Assembly: GCF_900176375.1 (NCBI RefSeq)
Contig: NZ_FWYF01000002.1
Span: 1-64,000, forward strand
Direction of reading: 5' to 3'
Source: Reichenbachiella faecimaris
GTDB taxonomy: Bacteria > Bacteroidota > Bacteroidia > Cytophagales > Cyclobacteriaceae
Length of the DNA: 64,000 bases
Below are positions 43,931 through 53,315 of this stretch, piece by piece; within the stretch, counting starts at the first letter, position 1; each line of letters opens with the position of its first letter. A program made the position numbers and the translations under genes. Below the pieces are notes generated by a model. The model searched no databases. It was given only the letters and a program-made list of their open reading frames with translations, and had not been told where the DNA came from.

Positions 43931-44926
43931 TTACTTGACCATACTGATATTGACCTTACTTAAAATGGTATTGATAATATCATGTGTAGTAATACCATCA
44001 GCTTCTGCCTCATAGTTAAGAATGATCCTGTGATTGAGAACATCTGGAGCCACTTCCTTAATGTCTTCGGGAAGCACAAAATCACGGCCTTCTAAGAAGG
44101 CAATGGCCTTAGCTGCCAAATTCAAATTAATGGAAGCTCTAGGAGATGCTCCAAACTGAATGTAATGTGCTTCTTCCTTCATGCCATAGGCCTGAGGATC
44201 TCTGGTAGCAAAAATTAACTCAATAATATATTTCTCCAGCGACTCTGATAAGTTGACACTATTGATTTCATTTCGAATGGCAAAAATATCATCCTTGGTC
44301 AATATGGTATCCACCTTACTATCAAATGTCATATTTGACATTCTGCGCATGATTTCCAGCTCTTCATCTTTGGATGGGTAGCCCACATGTACTTTCATCA
44401 TGAACCTGTCTACCTGTGCTTCCGGGAGTGGGTAGGTTCCTTCTTGGTCTACTGGGTTTTGTGTCGCCAACACTAAAAAAGGGCGATCCAGCTGGAAAGT
44501 AGTTTCACCAATGGTGACCTGCTTCTCCTGCATAGATTCTAGCAATGCTGACTGCACTTTAGCTGGTGATCTGTTGACTTCATCTGCTAAAATCAAATTG
44601 GCAAAAATCGGCCCTTTCTTCACCTCGAAATTGGAAGCCTTTTGATTATAAATCATGGTTCCCAAGAGATCAGCAGGTAGCAAATCAGGTGTAAACTGGA
44701 TTCGCTTAAAATCAAGGTGCAGTACATTAGCCAGCGTATTTACAGTCAATGTTTTTGCCAAACCAGGGACACCTTCTAAAAGGATATGTCCTTGTGTAAA
44801 TAAGCCTACCATCAGCCGATTGATCATATACTTCTGACCGACTACTACCTTATTTACTTCAGTATAAATCTGCTTGATTTTTTCCTGATGCACTTTTTTA
44901 CTATCTACACTTGCAGTTGCTTCCAT
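43931..44926 (-). CDS. MoxR-family AAA+ ATPase
   Basis: The 331-residue protein has Walker A GVPGLAKT (~55-62), Walker B LILADEVNRSPAK, the sensor 1 segment LATQNPVDQEGTYPLPEAQ and arginine-finger region VDRFMMKV, all diagnostic of MoxR ATPases. These act as chaperones that activate or assemble partner proteins, usually with DUF58 and von Willebrand A proteins encoded next to them. No such partner is adjacent here; the upstream gene is DUF4301. It may act on partners encoded elsewhere. Confidence 0.92.
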   Translation of the reverse strand: MEATASVDSKKVHQEKIKQIYTEVNKVVVGQKYMINRLMVGLFTQGHILLEGVPGLAKTLTVNTLANVLHLDFKRIQFTPDLLPADLLGTMIYNQKASNFEVKKGPIFANLILADEVNRSPAKVQSALLESMQEKQVTIGETTFQLDRPFLVLATQNPVDQEGTYPLPEAQVDRFMMKVHVGYPSKDEELEIMRRMSNMTFDSKVDTILTKDDIFAIRNEINSVNLSESLEKYIIELIFATRDPQAYGMKEEAHYIQFGASPRASINLNLAAKAIAFLEGRDFVLPEDIKEVAPDVLNHRIILNYEAEADGITTHDIINTILSKVNISMVK

Positions 44927-45033
44927 ATTCGAAGATTATTCTTTTCTAACCAAACAAAACTAATCCACTTTGGGTAAGTTTTAAAACCCAAGACGGATAT
45001 CGATCAGATGTTGCTGTTAAAAATTGTTAAGTC

Positions 45034-46500
45034 TTATTGATGAGTTGGTTTCAACAGGTCATTCACAGTTTTCACTGGGTTAAATGTCGATATTGGCACC
45101 TCCACAAAGAGTGTAATCCAGTCTGCCATGGCGCCATTCCAAAGACCTGGTAGCTCCATGGCTTTAAGGTCTTTTCCATTCTTGGATTTCTGTGTAATAA
45201 AACCAGTCCTGTCGTCTCGGTATTTTAACAAGTCAAATTTTTCTCCATTATAATCCTTTACTCCACATACCAAATCCACAGGATTAAAATGGGAGGATTT
45301 TTTTAAAATCTCAGTCTGTGCTGAATCAGTCATGTCAATCTGTGCAGTTTCTGCAATTTGAAGAGAAGTACTTTGATCTCCTTTCACCCAAAATGGCCCT
45401 CCTCCTGGCTCGCCAGTATTTTCCACCATTCCACACACACGAACAGGTCTGTTCAAGTATTGAGTCAACTCTTTTGTGTTATTTAAGTTAAGTGCTATTC
45501 CGTATTTGGATTTTAATGTATTGAGTGCCTCATTCAAACAATCTTCACCACTCACTATTCGCTTTTGCCAATCAAACGAATCACTTTGAAAAGCTAATAG
45601 TATACCAGCAATCGCCTTTTTGTATGTGATCGTATCTTCTTTCAAATGATCAGGCACTACATTATCAATATTCTTTACAAAAATGATATCAGCGTTCAAT
45701 TCATTCAAGTTTTCTAATAAGGCACCATGCCCGGCCGGCCTAAATAATATCTGGTCATTGTCCAGAAAGGGTTCATTGGACAAGTCAACTGCTATGGTAT
45801 CTGTTGATTTCTTCTGCTGAGAAAAAGACACTTCATATTTTACTCCTAGCTCCTTTTCATATTTTGACAACACACGCTGCAGTTTAATTTCAAATTTTGG
45901 CTGATGCTCTGGCGAAACCGTAAAATGTAAATACACCAGACCCTCTTGTGAGGCATATTTTGCTCCTTCTACCAAATGCTCTTCTATTGGGGTTTTAACC
46001 CCATTTTCAGTTTTATGAAAAGTAAGAAGTCCTTTAGGCAAGCTTCCATATCCAAGACCATTTTCATTAAGCAAAGCACTGACAATCGTTTTATAATCCT
46101 TTGATGCTACTAATTCCTTTATATCAAGACCCTGGTTTTTCAGATATGCAGATAGCTCGCCATAAAAAGCAAAATTGCCGAGTCCTTCTATAAATTTTTC
46201 TGTGCCTGTATTTAGTTCACCAGTAGATAGATATTCAAATAAATCCTTGAACATTCTGGTCGCAGCACCAGAAGCTGGTACAAATTTTAATAATTTTTTC
46301 CCAGACGTCAGCGTCTCATATTGCTCTAAAAATGTATTTATTCGTTCGAGAGTGAGTCGCACAATTCCATCGTCAATCGTAGCTGGTCTGTCAAGATTCA
46401 AAAACGGAAATCCGGTTTTAAAATCCATAATCTGTCTTTCAATAACTTTAATATCACTTCCTCTAGATACAATTAATTCCTCTTGGTCAGTTGAAAACAT
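45034..46500 (-). CDS. DUF4301 protein, probable nucleotidyltransferase-like enzyme
   Basis: The 488-residue cytoplasmic protein matches the DUF4301 family as I recall it, a Bacteroidota family without assigned function. KLLKFVPASGAATRMFK (~66-82) has the shape of the glycine-rich nucleotide loop of sugar-nucleotide pyrophosphorylases. Further on, LFRPAGHGALLENLNELNAD and IIFVKNIDNVVPD resemble the UDP-sugar pyrophosphorylase pattern G-H-G/N-G-x-x-x-x-L ... V-x-x-[IV]-D-N. The gene begins 26 bases after the GT3 glycogen synthase gene on the same strand, so the two form an operon. I infer that it might make or regulate the sugar nucleotide used by the synthase. The family call is good; the function is a hypothesis. 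Confidence 0.75.
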   Translation of the reverse strand: MFSTDQEELIVSRGSDIKVIERQIMDFKTGFPFLNLDRPATIDDGIVRLTLERINTFLEQYETLTSGKKLLKFVPASGAATRMFKDLFEYLSTGELNTGTEKFIEGLGNFAFYGELSAYLKNQGLDIKELVASKDYKTIVSALLNENGLGYGSLPKGLLTFHKTENGVKTPIEEHLVEGAKYASQEGLVYLHFTVSPEHQPKFEIKLQRVLSKYEKELGVKYEVSFSQQKKSTDTIAVDLSNEPFLDNDQILFRPAGHGALLENLNELNADIIFVKNIDNVVPDHLKEDTITYKKAIAGILLAFQSDSFDWQKRIVSGEDCLNEALNTLKSKYGIALNLNNTKELTQYLNRPVRVCGMVENTGEPGGGPFWVKGDQSTSLQIAETAQIDMTDSAQTEILKKSSHFNPVDLVCGVKDYNGEKFDLLKYRDDRTGFITQKSKNGKDLKAMELPGLWNGAMADWITLFVEVPISTFNPVKTVNDLLKPTHQ

Positions 46501-46526
46501 TTTTAGTTGTCTTTATACTTAAATTT

Positions 46527-48356
46527 TTATTTAGTAGGATAATTATTCAAAGCTTTGTCGTAAGCTCTGTCATAGTGCTTGATGAGGTTCTTCCAATCAA
46601 ATTCTTCGGAAAGATCCTCCGCCTTATTTCTACTTTGAATTCTAAATTTCCTATTTGTATTCACAAATTGCAACATCTTGTTGGCCAATTGATCTGCAGC
46701 CGAATGGAAATCTTGATCCTCTCTGTCGATTAGATACATCCCATGTGCCTCATTTCCTTTTTTTATTTTTTTGACATAATTGCCAAAGCCTGACAGATCT
46801 GAAGTGATCGCAGAAACGCCACGAGCCAAACACTCCACAGGAGTATATCCCCAAGGCTCATAATAACTAGGAAAGATGCCCATGTGGCATCCTCTCACAA
46901 ACTGGCCATACTCTATACCAAATAATGGATTCGTAGAAGTCACAAAGTCTGGATGGTATACTACTTTCACTTTGTCATCCTTATGATTGAGTAAATTGGC
47001 TCCGCGTAAGAAATTAAGCACTGGATCCTCTGCATCATTCACCAGATTGTGCGTAACCACACTCGGCAATCGATCTGATTTCCAAGATTGAATCGTTCTT
47101 CTGTATCTCAATTTCCAATAATCATCTACCAATTCATTGAGTGCAGGCAGGCGATGATCTGTATTTGTTGCGGCAGCATCAAATAAGCGCTCTTTGAGCT
47201 GCTCCATGATTGCATCACAGTTGTGATCAATCTCTTCCATGATCGCACGTGAGGTGAGTACATCCTGATTGATGCTGCTATAGGGTTGTTTGGTCACAAA
47301 GAACATCACTACTGTCTTATTAATGTTCTTTTCTTTCATGTAATGATTTAATCTTGCGAGCGCTTCAAGTGTCAAATCATACCCTTTGTTTTTATATTCA
47401 AACCGACCTGAAGTGAAAAAATAAAGCGTATTGTTGAGATCAAAAGTGTAGGATTGAAAAAAATGTCCCATCACAAAATGCTCTATCTGCTTCTTGTATG
47501 TGTGGTGCAAGTTTTGCACTTCGTGCAATACGGAAAACCGCTCAATATTTAAGCCATTTGGTAAAATACAATCAGGATTTCTTCCCAGTAGGTGGACACA
47601 CTCCTTGGCAGTCACGTCACTGACTGTAGTGAACACATTTGCTCCATGAGCACAAGCACGCTCCAATTGTACGGTTGGCTCTACATTAAATTTTTTCGCT
47701 TCTGAAGCCCAATCCAAAAAAGGTAAATGATCATAAAAGAAAGGATCGTTCATAGCCAAATACCTTCCCAATAAAGTCGCATGCGTTGTGAATACGGTCT
47801 GAACAGGTATTTGCTCCTTTTTCAAATCAGGGATCGCAGTTCCAGCCATCCATTCATGAAAATGCGCCAAAAGATCATGATCTTGATCCAGACAGACACG
47901 CGCATATCTGGACAAAAATTCCTTAACCATATATCCAAAAGCAAGCACTTCATCCATTAGAGGATCGTGCTGATTGAAAGAAATATGATGATTCTGCCAA
48001 TAGAAGTATTTGATATCACCTAGCTTATCCATCACACTTTTAGGATTGAATAGCACGGTAGTAGGCCGACCTGATACCAGCCATGATCCAATTTGCACAT
48101 CCCAACCCATAGCCCTGAGTTCTCTAACAATGGCTACTGCAGGTGAGTCTATAGATTCGTCAGGTTCAAAATCTGCATTCACATTGGCATGCACATTAGG
48201 GCCTAAAAGGATATAATTCGTCCCCCAACCCTGCACCATTGTGGGCACTTTGGATCGGATTACCGTATAAATCCCTCCTACCTGATTACAAACCTCCCAG
48301 GCTACCTCCACTAAGGTTGTGTTTTTTCTAACTACAGTTTTTGTTTTTGGAGCCAT
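46527..48356 (-). CDS. Glycogen synthase, eukaryote-type (GT3)
   Basis: The 609-residue protein begins its domain with LVEVAWEVCNQVGGIYTVI, the signature of GT3 glycogen synthases found in fungi, animals and Bacteroidota. Other family strings are FTTHATLLGRYLAMND, TVSDVTAKECVHLLGR, NGLNIERFSVLHEVQN, the Arg-containing FFTSGRFEYKNKGYDL and the C-terminal FPSYYEPWGYTPVECLARG with the conserved Glu. GT3 enzymes use UDP-glucose, unlike the bacterial GT5 GlgA that uses ADP-glucose; no glgC is nearby, which agrees. It lacks the long regulated tails of animal enzymes. It diverges from the GH31 gene and leads the operon with DUF4301. Confidence 0.92.
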   Translation of the reverse strand: MAPKTKTVVRKNTTLVEVAWEVCNQVGGIYTVIRSKVPTMVQGWGTNYILLGPNVHANVNADFEPDESIDSPAVAIVRELRAMGWDVQIGSWLVSGRPTTVLFNPKSVMDKLGDIKYFYWQNHHISFNQHDPLMDEVLAFGYMVKEFLSRYARVCLDQDHDLLAHFHEWMAGTAIPDLKKEQIPVQTVFTTHATLLGRYLAMNDPFFYDHLPFLDWASEAKKFNVEPTVQLERACAHGANVFTTVSDVTAKECVHLLGRNPDCILPNGLNIERFSVLHEVQNLHHTYKKQIEHFVMGHFFQSYTFDLNNTLYFFTSGRFEYKNKGYDLTLEALARLNHYMKEKNINKTVVMFFVTKQPYSSINQDVLTSRAIMEEIDHNCDAIMEQLKERLFDAAATNTDHRLPALNELVDDYWKLRYRRTIQSWKSDRLPSVVTHNLVNDAEDPVLNFLRGANLLNHKDDKVKVVYHPDFVTSTNPLFGIEYGQFVRGCHMGIFPSYYEPWGYTPVECLARGVSAITSDLSGFGNYVKKIKKGNEAHGMYLIDREDQDFHSAADQLANKMLQFVNTNRKFRIQSRNKAEDLSEEFDWKNLIKHYDRAYDKALNNYPTK

Positions 48357-48629
48357 GGTCAGCAGTATTCTATTTTTTGAAATGCAATATTAGTCAAATG
48401 CGAATTACGATATATTCAATAAATTGCATAATTCATTGGAGCAAAATTAACAAAATATACAATCTGTTAAAAAGCAGTTTGCAAAAAGAGCCTTTTGTTG
48501 TTAATCATAACTATTTTTGCATACAAATATTTTGATCAACTGAAAGATGGCATGTTTATGCTAAACTTCAATTTAGAAACGGCCATTGGCATTCAAAATA
48601 GTTTAAATTTCTCCATGATAAAATAAGAA

Positions 48630-51074
48630 ATGGAAAATCTTACAGAAGAAAACAAAAAAGAGGGCGTAACAGACTTCTCTGGTAATTATATAGAAAAATT
48701 CCAAGACAAAAATGTAGAGGAGTTCTTCTCTGGCGCATTGGTCACTTGGGAAAAGCAAGAAGATGCCTTTCTCTTTCATGGTGAATTGGCTTCTCTGGAA
48801 ATCAGAGTGATTGCTGCTGATATATTAAAATTTAGACATGGAATAAGCGGCTATTTTGAAGATGATTTTTCTTACTCCATTGATCCCTCTTTTCAGCCTG
48901 AAGAACTGAATTACAAGTTTGAAGATCAAAAAGCCACTTTTGTCATCAAAACTGATATACTCAAATGCTATATCAGTAAAACTACACTGCAAACCAAAAT
49001 TGTCACGCTTGACGGCACGGCAGTATTGGAAGATGAAAAGGGATTTCACTGGCAAGACCACAAACACTATGGTGGTCATATCAGTATTTGCACTCGGGTG
49101 CTGCACGAAGGTGAAAAATTCTATGGCTTGGGTGACAAAACTGGAAATCTTAATCTGATTGGCACCAAGCGAGAACTGTGGGGGACAGATTGCTATGGCT
49201 ATGGAAATGAATCAGATCCTGTCTACAAAAATATACCCTTCTATATGGGACAGCACAGCCAGGTGGGTTATGGCATTTTTATGGACAACACTTTCAGGAG
49301 CTTTTTCGATTTTGGAAAGGAAAGAAAAACAGTCTGTAGTTATTGGTCACAGGGAGGTGAGATGCGCTACTACTATATCCATGGGCCAAAATTAATTGAT
49401 GTAGTAAGCAAATACGCCAGGCTGACAGGAAAGCCACAGCTTCCTCCAAAATGGGCTTTGGGCTATCACCAAAGCAAGTGGAGCTACTACCCAGAATCTG
49501 TGGTCAGAAAGCTTGGAGACGAGTTCAGAAGCCGTGAGATACCATGCGACGTCATCCACTTAGATATCGACTATATGGACGAATTTAGGTGCTTCACGTG
49601 GGATGATAAGAAATTCCCTAATCCAAAAAAGATGATCAGTGATCTGAAAAATCAAGGATTTAAAACTGTGGTGATCATTGATCCAGGGATCAAGATTGAT
49701 AAAAATTACCGTGTCTATCAAGAAGGCATGAAGGGCAATCATTTTTGCCAGAGAATGGATGGCGACTTACTCAAAGCCAGCGTATGGCCTGGGTTGTGCC
49801 ATTTCCCTGACTTTACTCAGAAGAAAACACGTGAATGGTGGGCTACACTGTTTGATGGTTTGATTGAAAATGGCGTGGATGGGGTGTGGAATGATATGAA
49901 TGAACCAGCCACTTTCGAAGATGGCACCTTTCCGAATGACGTTCGCCATGATTTCGACGGACATCCAGGTAGCCACAGAAAAGGGCACAATGTATATGGT
50001 TCGCTCATGGCACAATCCACATGGGCAGGTCAGAAGCAGTACATGAAAAACAAAAGACCATTTACTATCTCCAGATCAGCTTATGCAGGCATTCAAAAGT
50101 ACGCCTCTGTGTGGACGGGAGATAACATGGCTTCGTGGGAACACTTAAAAATTGCCAATATCCAATGTCAGCGATTGGCTGCCTCAGGTATCTCTTTCGC
50201 AGGATCAGATGTCGGAGGATTTATTGGCTCACCTGATGGCGAATTATATACCCGCTGGATTCAGATGGCTGTATTTCATCCATTCTTCAGAACGCACTCT
50301 TCTGGAGATCACGGAGACAAAGAACCCTGGAAGTTCGATCAAAAATATGTAGACATTGTTCGTCGTTTTATCGAAATGCGCTACGAATTGATGCCTTACA
50401 TTTATTCTGTATTTCAAAATCATAGCGAAACAGGTATTCCAATGATTCGCTCCTTGCACTTGGAAGGACATATTGATCCAGAAACATTTTATCGTGAAGA
50501 GGAATTTTTCTTGGGAGATCACCTCATGGTATGCCCAGTATCAGAGCCAGGTAAATCCAGCAGGAGAATGTATCTGACGTCAGGTCAATGGTACAACTAC
50601 TGGTCTGATCAACTGATCGATGGTGGATTAGAGATCAAAGTCGACACGCCCTTGAATCAGATACCCATATTCATCAGACAAGGAGCTATCATACCTAAGC
50701 AGCCTAAGATGCAGTATGTAGATGAATTTGTATTTGACGAACTGACACTGGAATGCTACAAACCGGCATCTAGCACTGCTTCCTACATTTACGAAGACAG
50801 TGGAGATGGCTATGACTATTTGGAGTCCAAAGGCTTTGTAAAAAAGCAACTGACATCTGCAATTGAAGGAAATTATTGGCTCATTTCTCAAGTGCTGGAT
50901 GGCGAATTTGCCTCTACGTATCAGACCTATGAAATTAGACTGCATGGACTGCAACAAATGCCATCACAAGTAGTAGTAGATAATGAAGACGTGACCACCA
51001 ATGCTAAGCTTGAGTCTGGCATAGTGAGTTTATCCATAGACAAAAATTTTAAACAATTAATCATTAAACAATAG
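48630..51074 (+). CDS. GH31 alpha-glucosidase
   Basis: The 814-residue protein has no signal peptide, so it acts in the cytoplasm. GH31 hallmarks are KFYGLGDKTGNLNL, the (beta/alpha)8 barrel with IHLDIDYMDEFRCFTWD, the catalytic nucleophile Asp422 in DGVWNDMNEP, and later TGDNMASWEHLK, GSDVGGFIGSPDGELYTRW and FHPFFRTHSSGDHGDKEPW. It probably trims glucose from maltodextrins or glycogen ends. It starts a plus-strand run with the GT4 gene 40 bases downstream, then the GH57-like gene. A TATTTTTG at 48512-48519 may be its -7 element, with a leader of ~105 bases, but no -33 partner has correct spacing. Confidence 0.93.
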   Translation: MENLTEENKKEGVTDFSGNYIEKFQDKNVEEFFSGALVTWEKQEDAFLFHGELASLEIRVIAADILKFRHGISGYFEDDFSYSIDPSFQPEELNYKFEDQKATFVIKTDILKCYISKTTLQTKIVTLDGTAVLEDEKGFHWQDHKHYGGHISICTRVLHEGEKFYGLGDKTGNLNLIGTKRELWGTDCYGYGNESDPVYKNIPFYMGQHSQVGYGIFMDNTFRSFFDFGKERKTVCSYWSQGGEMRYYYIHGPKLIDVVSKYARLTGKPQLPPKWALGYHQSKWSYYPESVVRKLGDEFRSREIPCDVIHLDIDYMDEFRCFTWDDKKFPNPKKMISDLKNQGFKTVVIIDPGIKIDKNYRVYQEGMKGNHFCQRMDGDLLKASVWPGLCHFPDFTQKKTREWWATLFDGLIENGVDGVWNDMNEPATFEDGTFPNDVRHDFDGHPGSHRKGHNVYGSLMAQSTWAGQKQYMKNKRPFTISRSAYAGIQKYASVWTGDNMASWEHLKIANIQCQRLAASGISFAGSDVGGFIGSPDGELYTRWIQMAVFHPFFRTHSSGDHGDKEPWKFDQKYVDIVRRFIEMRYELMPYIYSVFQNHSETGIPMIRSLHLEGHIDPETFYREEEFFLGDHLMVCPVSEPGKSSRRMYLTSGQWYNYWSDQLIDGGLEIKVDTPLNQIPIFIRQGAIIPKQPKMQYVDEFVFDELTLECYKPASSTASYIYEDSGDGYDYLESKGFVKKQLTSAIEGNYWLISQVLDGEFASTYQTYEIRLHGLQQMPSQVVVDNEDVTTNAKLESGIVSLSIDKNFKQLIIKQ

Positions 51075-51114
51075 AGAACGACCCACTAGGAACCTAAATC
51101 AAACACCTAAAACT

Positions 51115-52302
51115 ATGAGCGTAAAATTGTTAATGTTTGGACCTGGCGCACCAGGTCGTCTGACTAGTGGCTTGGGAGTCGCCACTGCAAAACTTGCCGA
51201 AGAATTGTCTAAAAAGACAAGCTTAAAAATTATTGAGCCGAAGTCATTCGATCAATTCGGAAAACCTAAAGTCAATCTGGAATCTTCTTTTTCGGATTTA
51301 AGCGTACTGAAGGAATTGGCTACTGTAAGTATAGAAGCACAGCTTTCTGCTTATGATTACCATGAAGTGACTCAGTCGCATACCATGGAGAAAGTAGAAA
51401 GTCAGAAACTACACAAACAACTGACTACTTATTCAGACGAACTGGTTTTGGAAGGAGAAAAAATAGATTACGACGTACTCTATGCCCACGATTGGATCAC
51501 GTTCAAAGCGGCTCTGGAATTGAAAGAAAGGTTTGGCAAGCCCTTGTTGTTGCATATCCACTCACTGGATTTTGACAGAAATTTTGGTCAGACCAAATCT
51601 TGGATTTTCGATTTAGAACAAAAAACCATGCAGGCTGCAGATGCCATCATTGCAGTCAGCGAATATTCCAAGCAAGTGATGATAAGTGAATATGGTATTT
51701 CTCCAGACAAAATTCAGGTGATTTATCATGGACATACGCATACTGATCCTGTAAAAGCTAAAAGTCCGTTTGCCGAAAAAATAGTACTCTTCGTAGGACG
51801 ATTATCAGGGCAAAAAGGCCCTATGCAATTTCTTGAAATTGCTGAGAAAGTTTTTGAGCAAAATCCAGACACAAGATTTGTCATTTCAGGAGAAGGTGAG
51901 TTGTACAAGAAATTAATTGAAGCTGGTGCTGGAAGCGAAATTGCTGATCGCTTTCATATTACAGGCTATCTTGAACATGAAGAACTTCAGAAACTATACG
52001 CTATAGCCCATGTATATTGCATGCCCTCTTTTTCAGAACCCTTTGGATTGGCAGCTGTAGAAGCCGCTGATGCAGGTGTACCCTTGGTGCTTTCTGATAA
52101 ATGCGGAGCAGCTGAATTGTTGCCTGATGCACATCAAGCTAACCCAGCATCAACTGATGATTTTGCAGATCAAATCATTGCCATTTTGGGAGATGAAAAC
52201 ATGAGCAAACTACAGGTTAAAAGCAATAGAGAAAAAATTAAAAAATTGAGTTGGGAGAAGTCAGCAGCTGAAGTACTTTCAGTAGTTGATAAGATATTAT
52301 GA
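51115..52302 (+). CDS. GT4 glycosyltransferase, glycogen-synthase-like
   Basis: The 395-residue protein has the GT-B fold. The N-terminal half holds MFGPGAPGRLTSGLGVATAK (the Gly-rich acceptor loop) and LYAHDWITFKAALEL. The C-terminal half holds IVLFVGRLSGQKGPMQFLEI and the GT4 signature MPSFSEPFGLAAVEAADAG with the conserved Glu pair. It resembles GT4 synthases of alpha-glucans that occur in Bacteroidota beside GH57 genes. Its last four bases overlap the ATG of the GH57-like gene (ATGA), so the two are translationally coupled and probably act together on a maltodextrin or branched glucan. The donor sugar is unknown. Confidence 0.85.
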   Translation: MSVKLLMFGPGAPGRLTSGLGVATAKLAEELSKKTSLKIIEPKSFDQFGKPKVNLESSFSDLSVLKELATVSIEAQLSAYDYHEVTQSHTMEKVESQKLHKQLTTYSDELVLEGEKIDYDVLYAHDWITFKAALELKERFGKPLLLHIHSLDFDRNFGQTKSWIFDLEQKTMQAADAIIAVSEYSKQVMISEYGISPDKIQVIYHGHTHTDPVKAKSPFAEKIVLFVGRLSGQKGPMQFLEIAEKVFEQNPDTRFVISGEGELYKKLIEAGAGSEIADRFHITGYLEHEELQKLYAIAHVYCMPSFSEPFGLAAVEAADAGVPLVLSDKCGAAELLPDAHQANPASTDDFADQIIAILGDENMSKLQVKSNREKIKKLSWEKSAAEVLSVVDKIL

Positions 52303-53315
52303 GCAAATTACTATCACTTGTTTTAGTTTATGACTGGGAATGTCCTTTATCAGAATTTTCATTTTTTGATGTCAGATCGGGCAAATCTTATTTTGCAGAG
52401 GATGAGGAAAATCTGTTTAATGAGTGGTACATCTCGGGCATCAGTAATCAGCTAGACGAAGTCATAGATGCCAAACATCCTGTGTCTGTTTATTTTTCCG
52501 GCTCTTTTTTGGAGCTGTTAGCCATTTGCGACCCCACTAGAATCAAGTCCATTAAGTCTGCCAAACACATAAACATCCTGGGCGGAACTTATCATCACTC
52601 ATTAGCCAGTTTATATTCAAAGTCTCATTTCGAAAGAGAGGTCAGTTGGCACCAGAAATTAGTTAAAAATCTTTTTGGGGTGAAGCCCATATATTTTTTC
52701 AATACTGAAAATATCTATTTCAATGACTTGGCATTACAACTTGAAAGTTCTGATTTTAAATCAACCTTTGCTGGTGCAATAGATTGGTATTTGGGAGACA
52801 AAAAAAATCAAAGGGTTTTCAGTTCTAAATCCAATGAGGGCTTCATGCTCATGCTTGTCAATCATGATGGAGGAGATACACTATTTCATGACCATGAGGT
52901 TGTCAATAATTTCATGCAACTCGGTAGCCAGCAACTGGAAGATTTTGGTGGCTGGAATGAACTGATCAGAAAAACAAAGACCAAGGCCGAGTTAGTGGCA
53001 TTGAATAAACAGATGAAAACCTCTACTACCGAAACTTACAATATTCGGCAACCCATCAGTGCTGCCTATGGTTCTGTCGATTTGGATCAATTGAAAAACT
53101 ACCCACTTCAAGAAAGTTGGATCAAGCAGCTCTATGGATTAGAAGCTTCGTTGGTCAAGAAACCAGAAGCTTTACAGAAGAAGTGGTCGAGACTCGGCTC
53201 AATTGGGGTTTTGAAAAGTCTCAATCCAGATCTGGATCAAGGTGAAACAAACAACAGCTACAATGTGTACCAGTCACTCATCAACATACTGAGTGATCTT
53301 CATTTGAAACTCTAA
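52299..53315 (+). CDS. Divergent GH57-like alpha-glucan enzyme
   Basis: The 338-residue protein shows the GH57 pattern in VYFSGSFLELLA, ILGGTYHHSLASLYS and KPIYFFNTENIYFND; in the family the Glu of this last motif (Glu137) is the nucleophile. LFHDHEVVNNF (Asp198) takes the place of the usual LFMDYETFGEH, so the acid/base Asp may be retained although the surrounding residues are not. It is shorter than typical Bacteroidota GH57 amylases (over 400 residues). It could be a branching or debranching enzyme, or an inactive partner of the coupled GT4 protein. Its stop overlaps the stop of the converging branching enzyme gene. Confidence 0.75.
   Translation: MSKLLSLVLVYDWECPLSEFSFFDVRSGKSYFAEDEENLFNEWYISGISNQLDEVIDAKHPVSVYFSGSFLELLAICDPTRIKSIKSAKHINILGGTYHHSLASLYSKSHFEREVSWHQKLVKNLFGVKPIYFFNTENIYFNDLALQLESSDFKSTFAGAIDWYLGDKKNQRVFSSKSNEGFMLMLVNHDGGDTLFHDHEVVNNFMQLGSQQLEDFGGWNELIRKTKTKAELVALNKQMKTSTTETYNIRQPISAAYGSVDLDQLKNYPLQESWIKQLYGLEASLVKKPEALQKKWSRLGSIGVLKSLNPDLDQGETNNSYNVYQSLINILSDLHLKL

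Noticed and set aside
53312-53315. Four-base overlap of converging genes as a sign of a frameshift
   Set aside because: Both proteins end normally, and a similar short stop overlap occurs at 36396-36399; this is ordinary compact gene packing.
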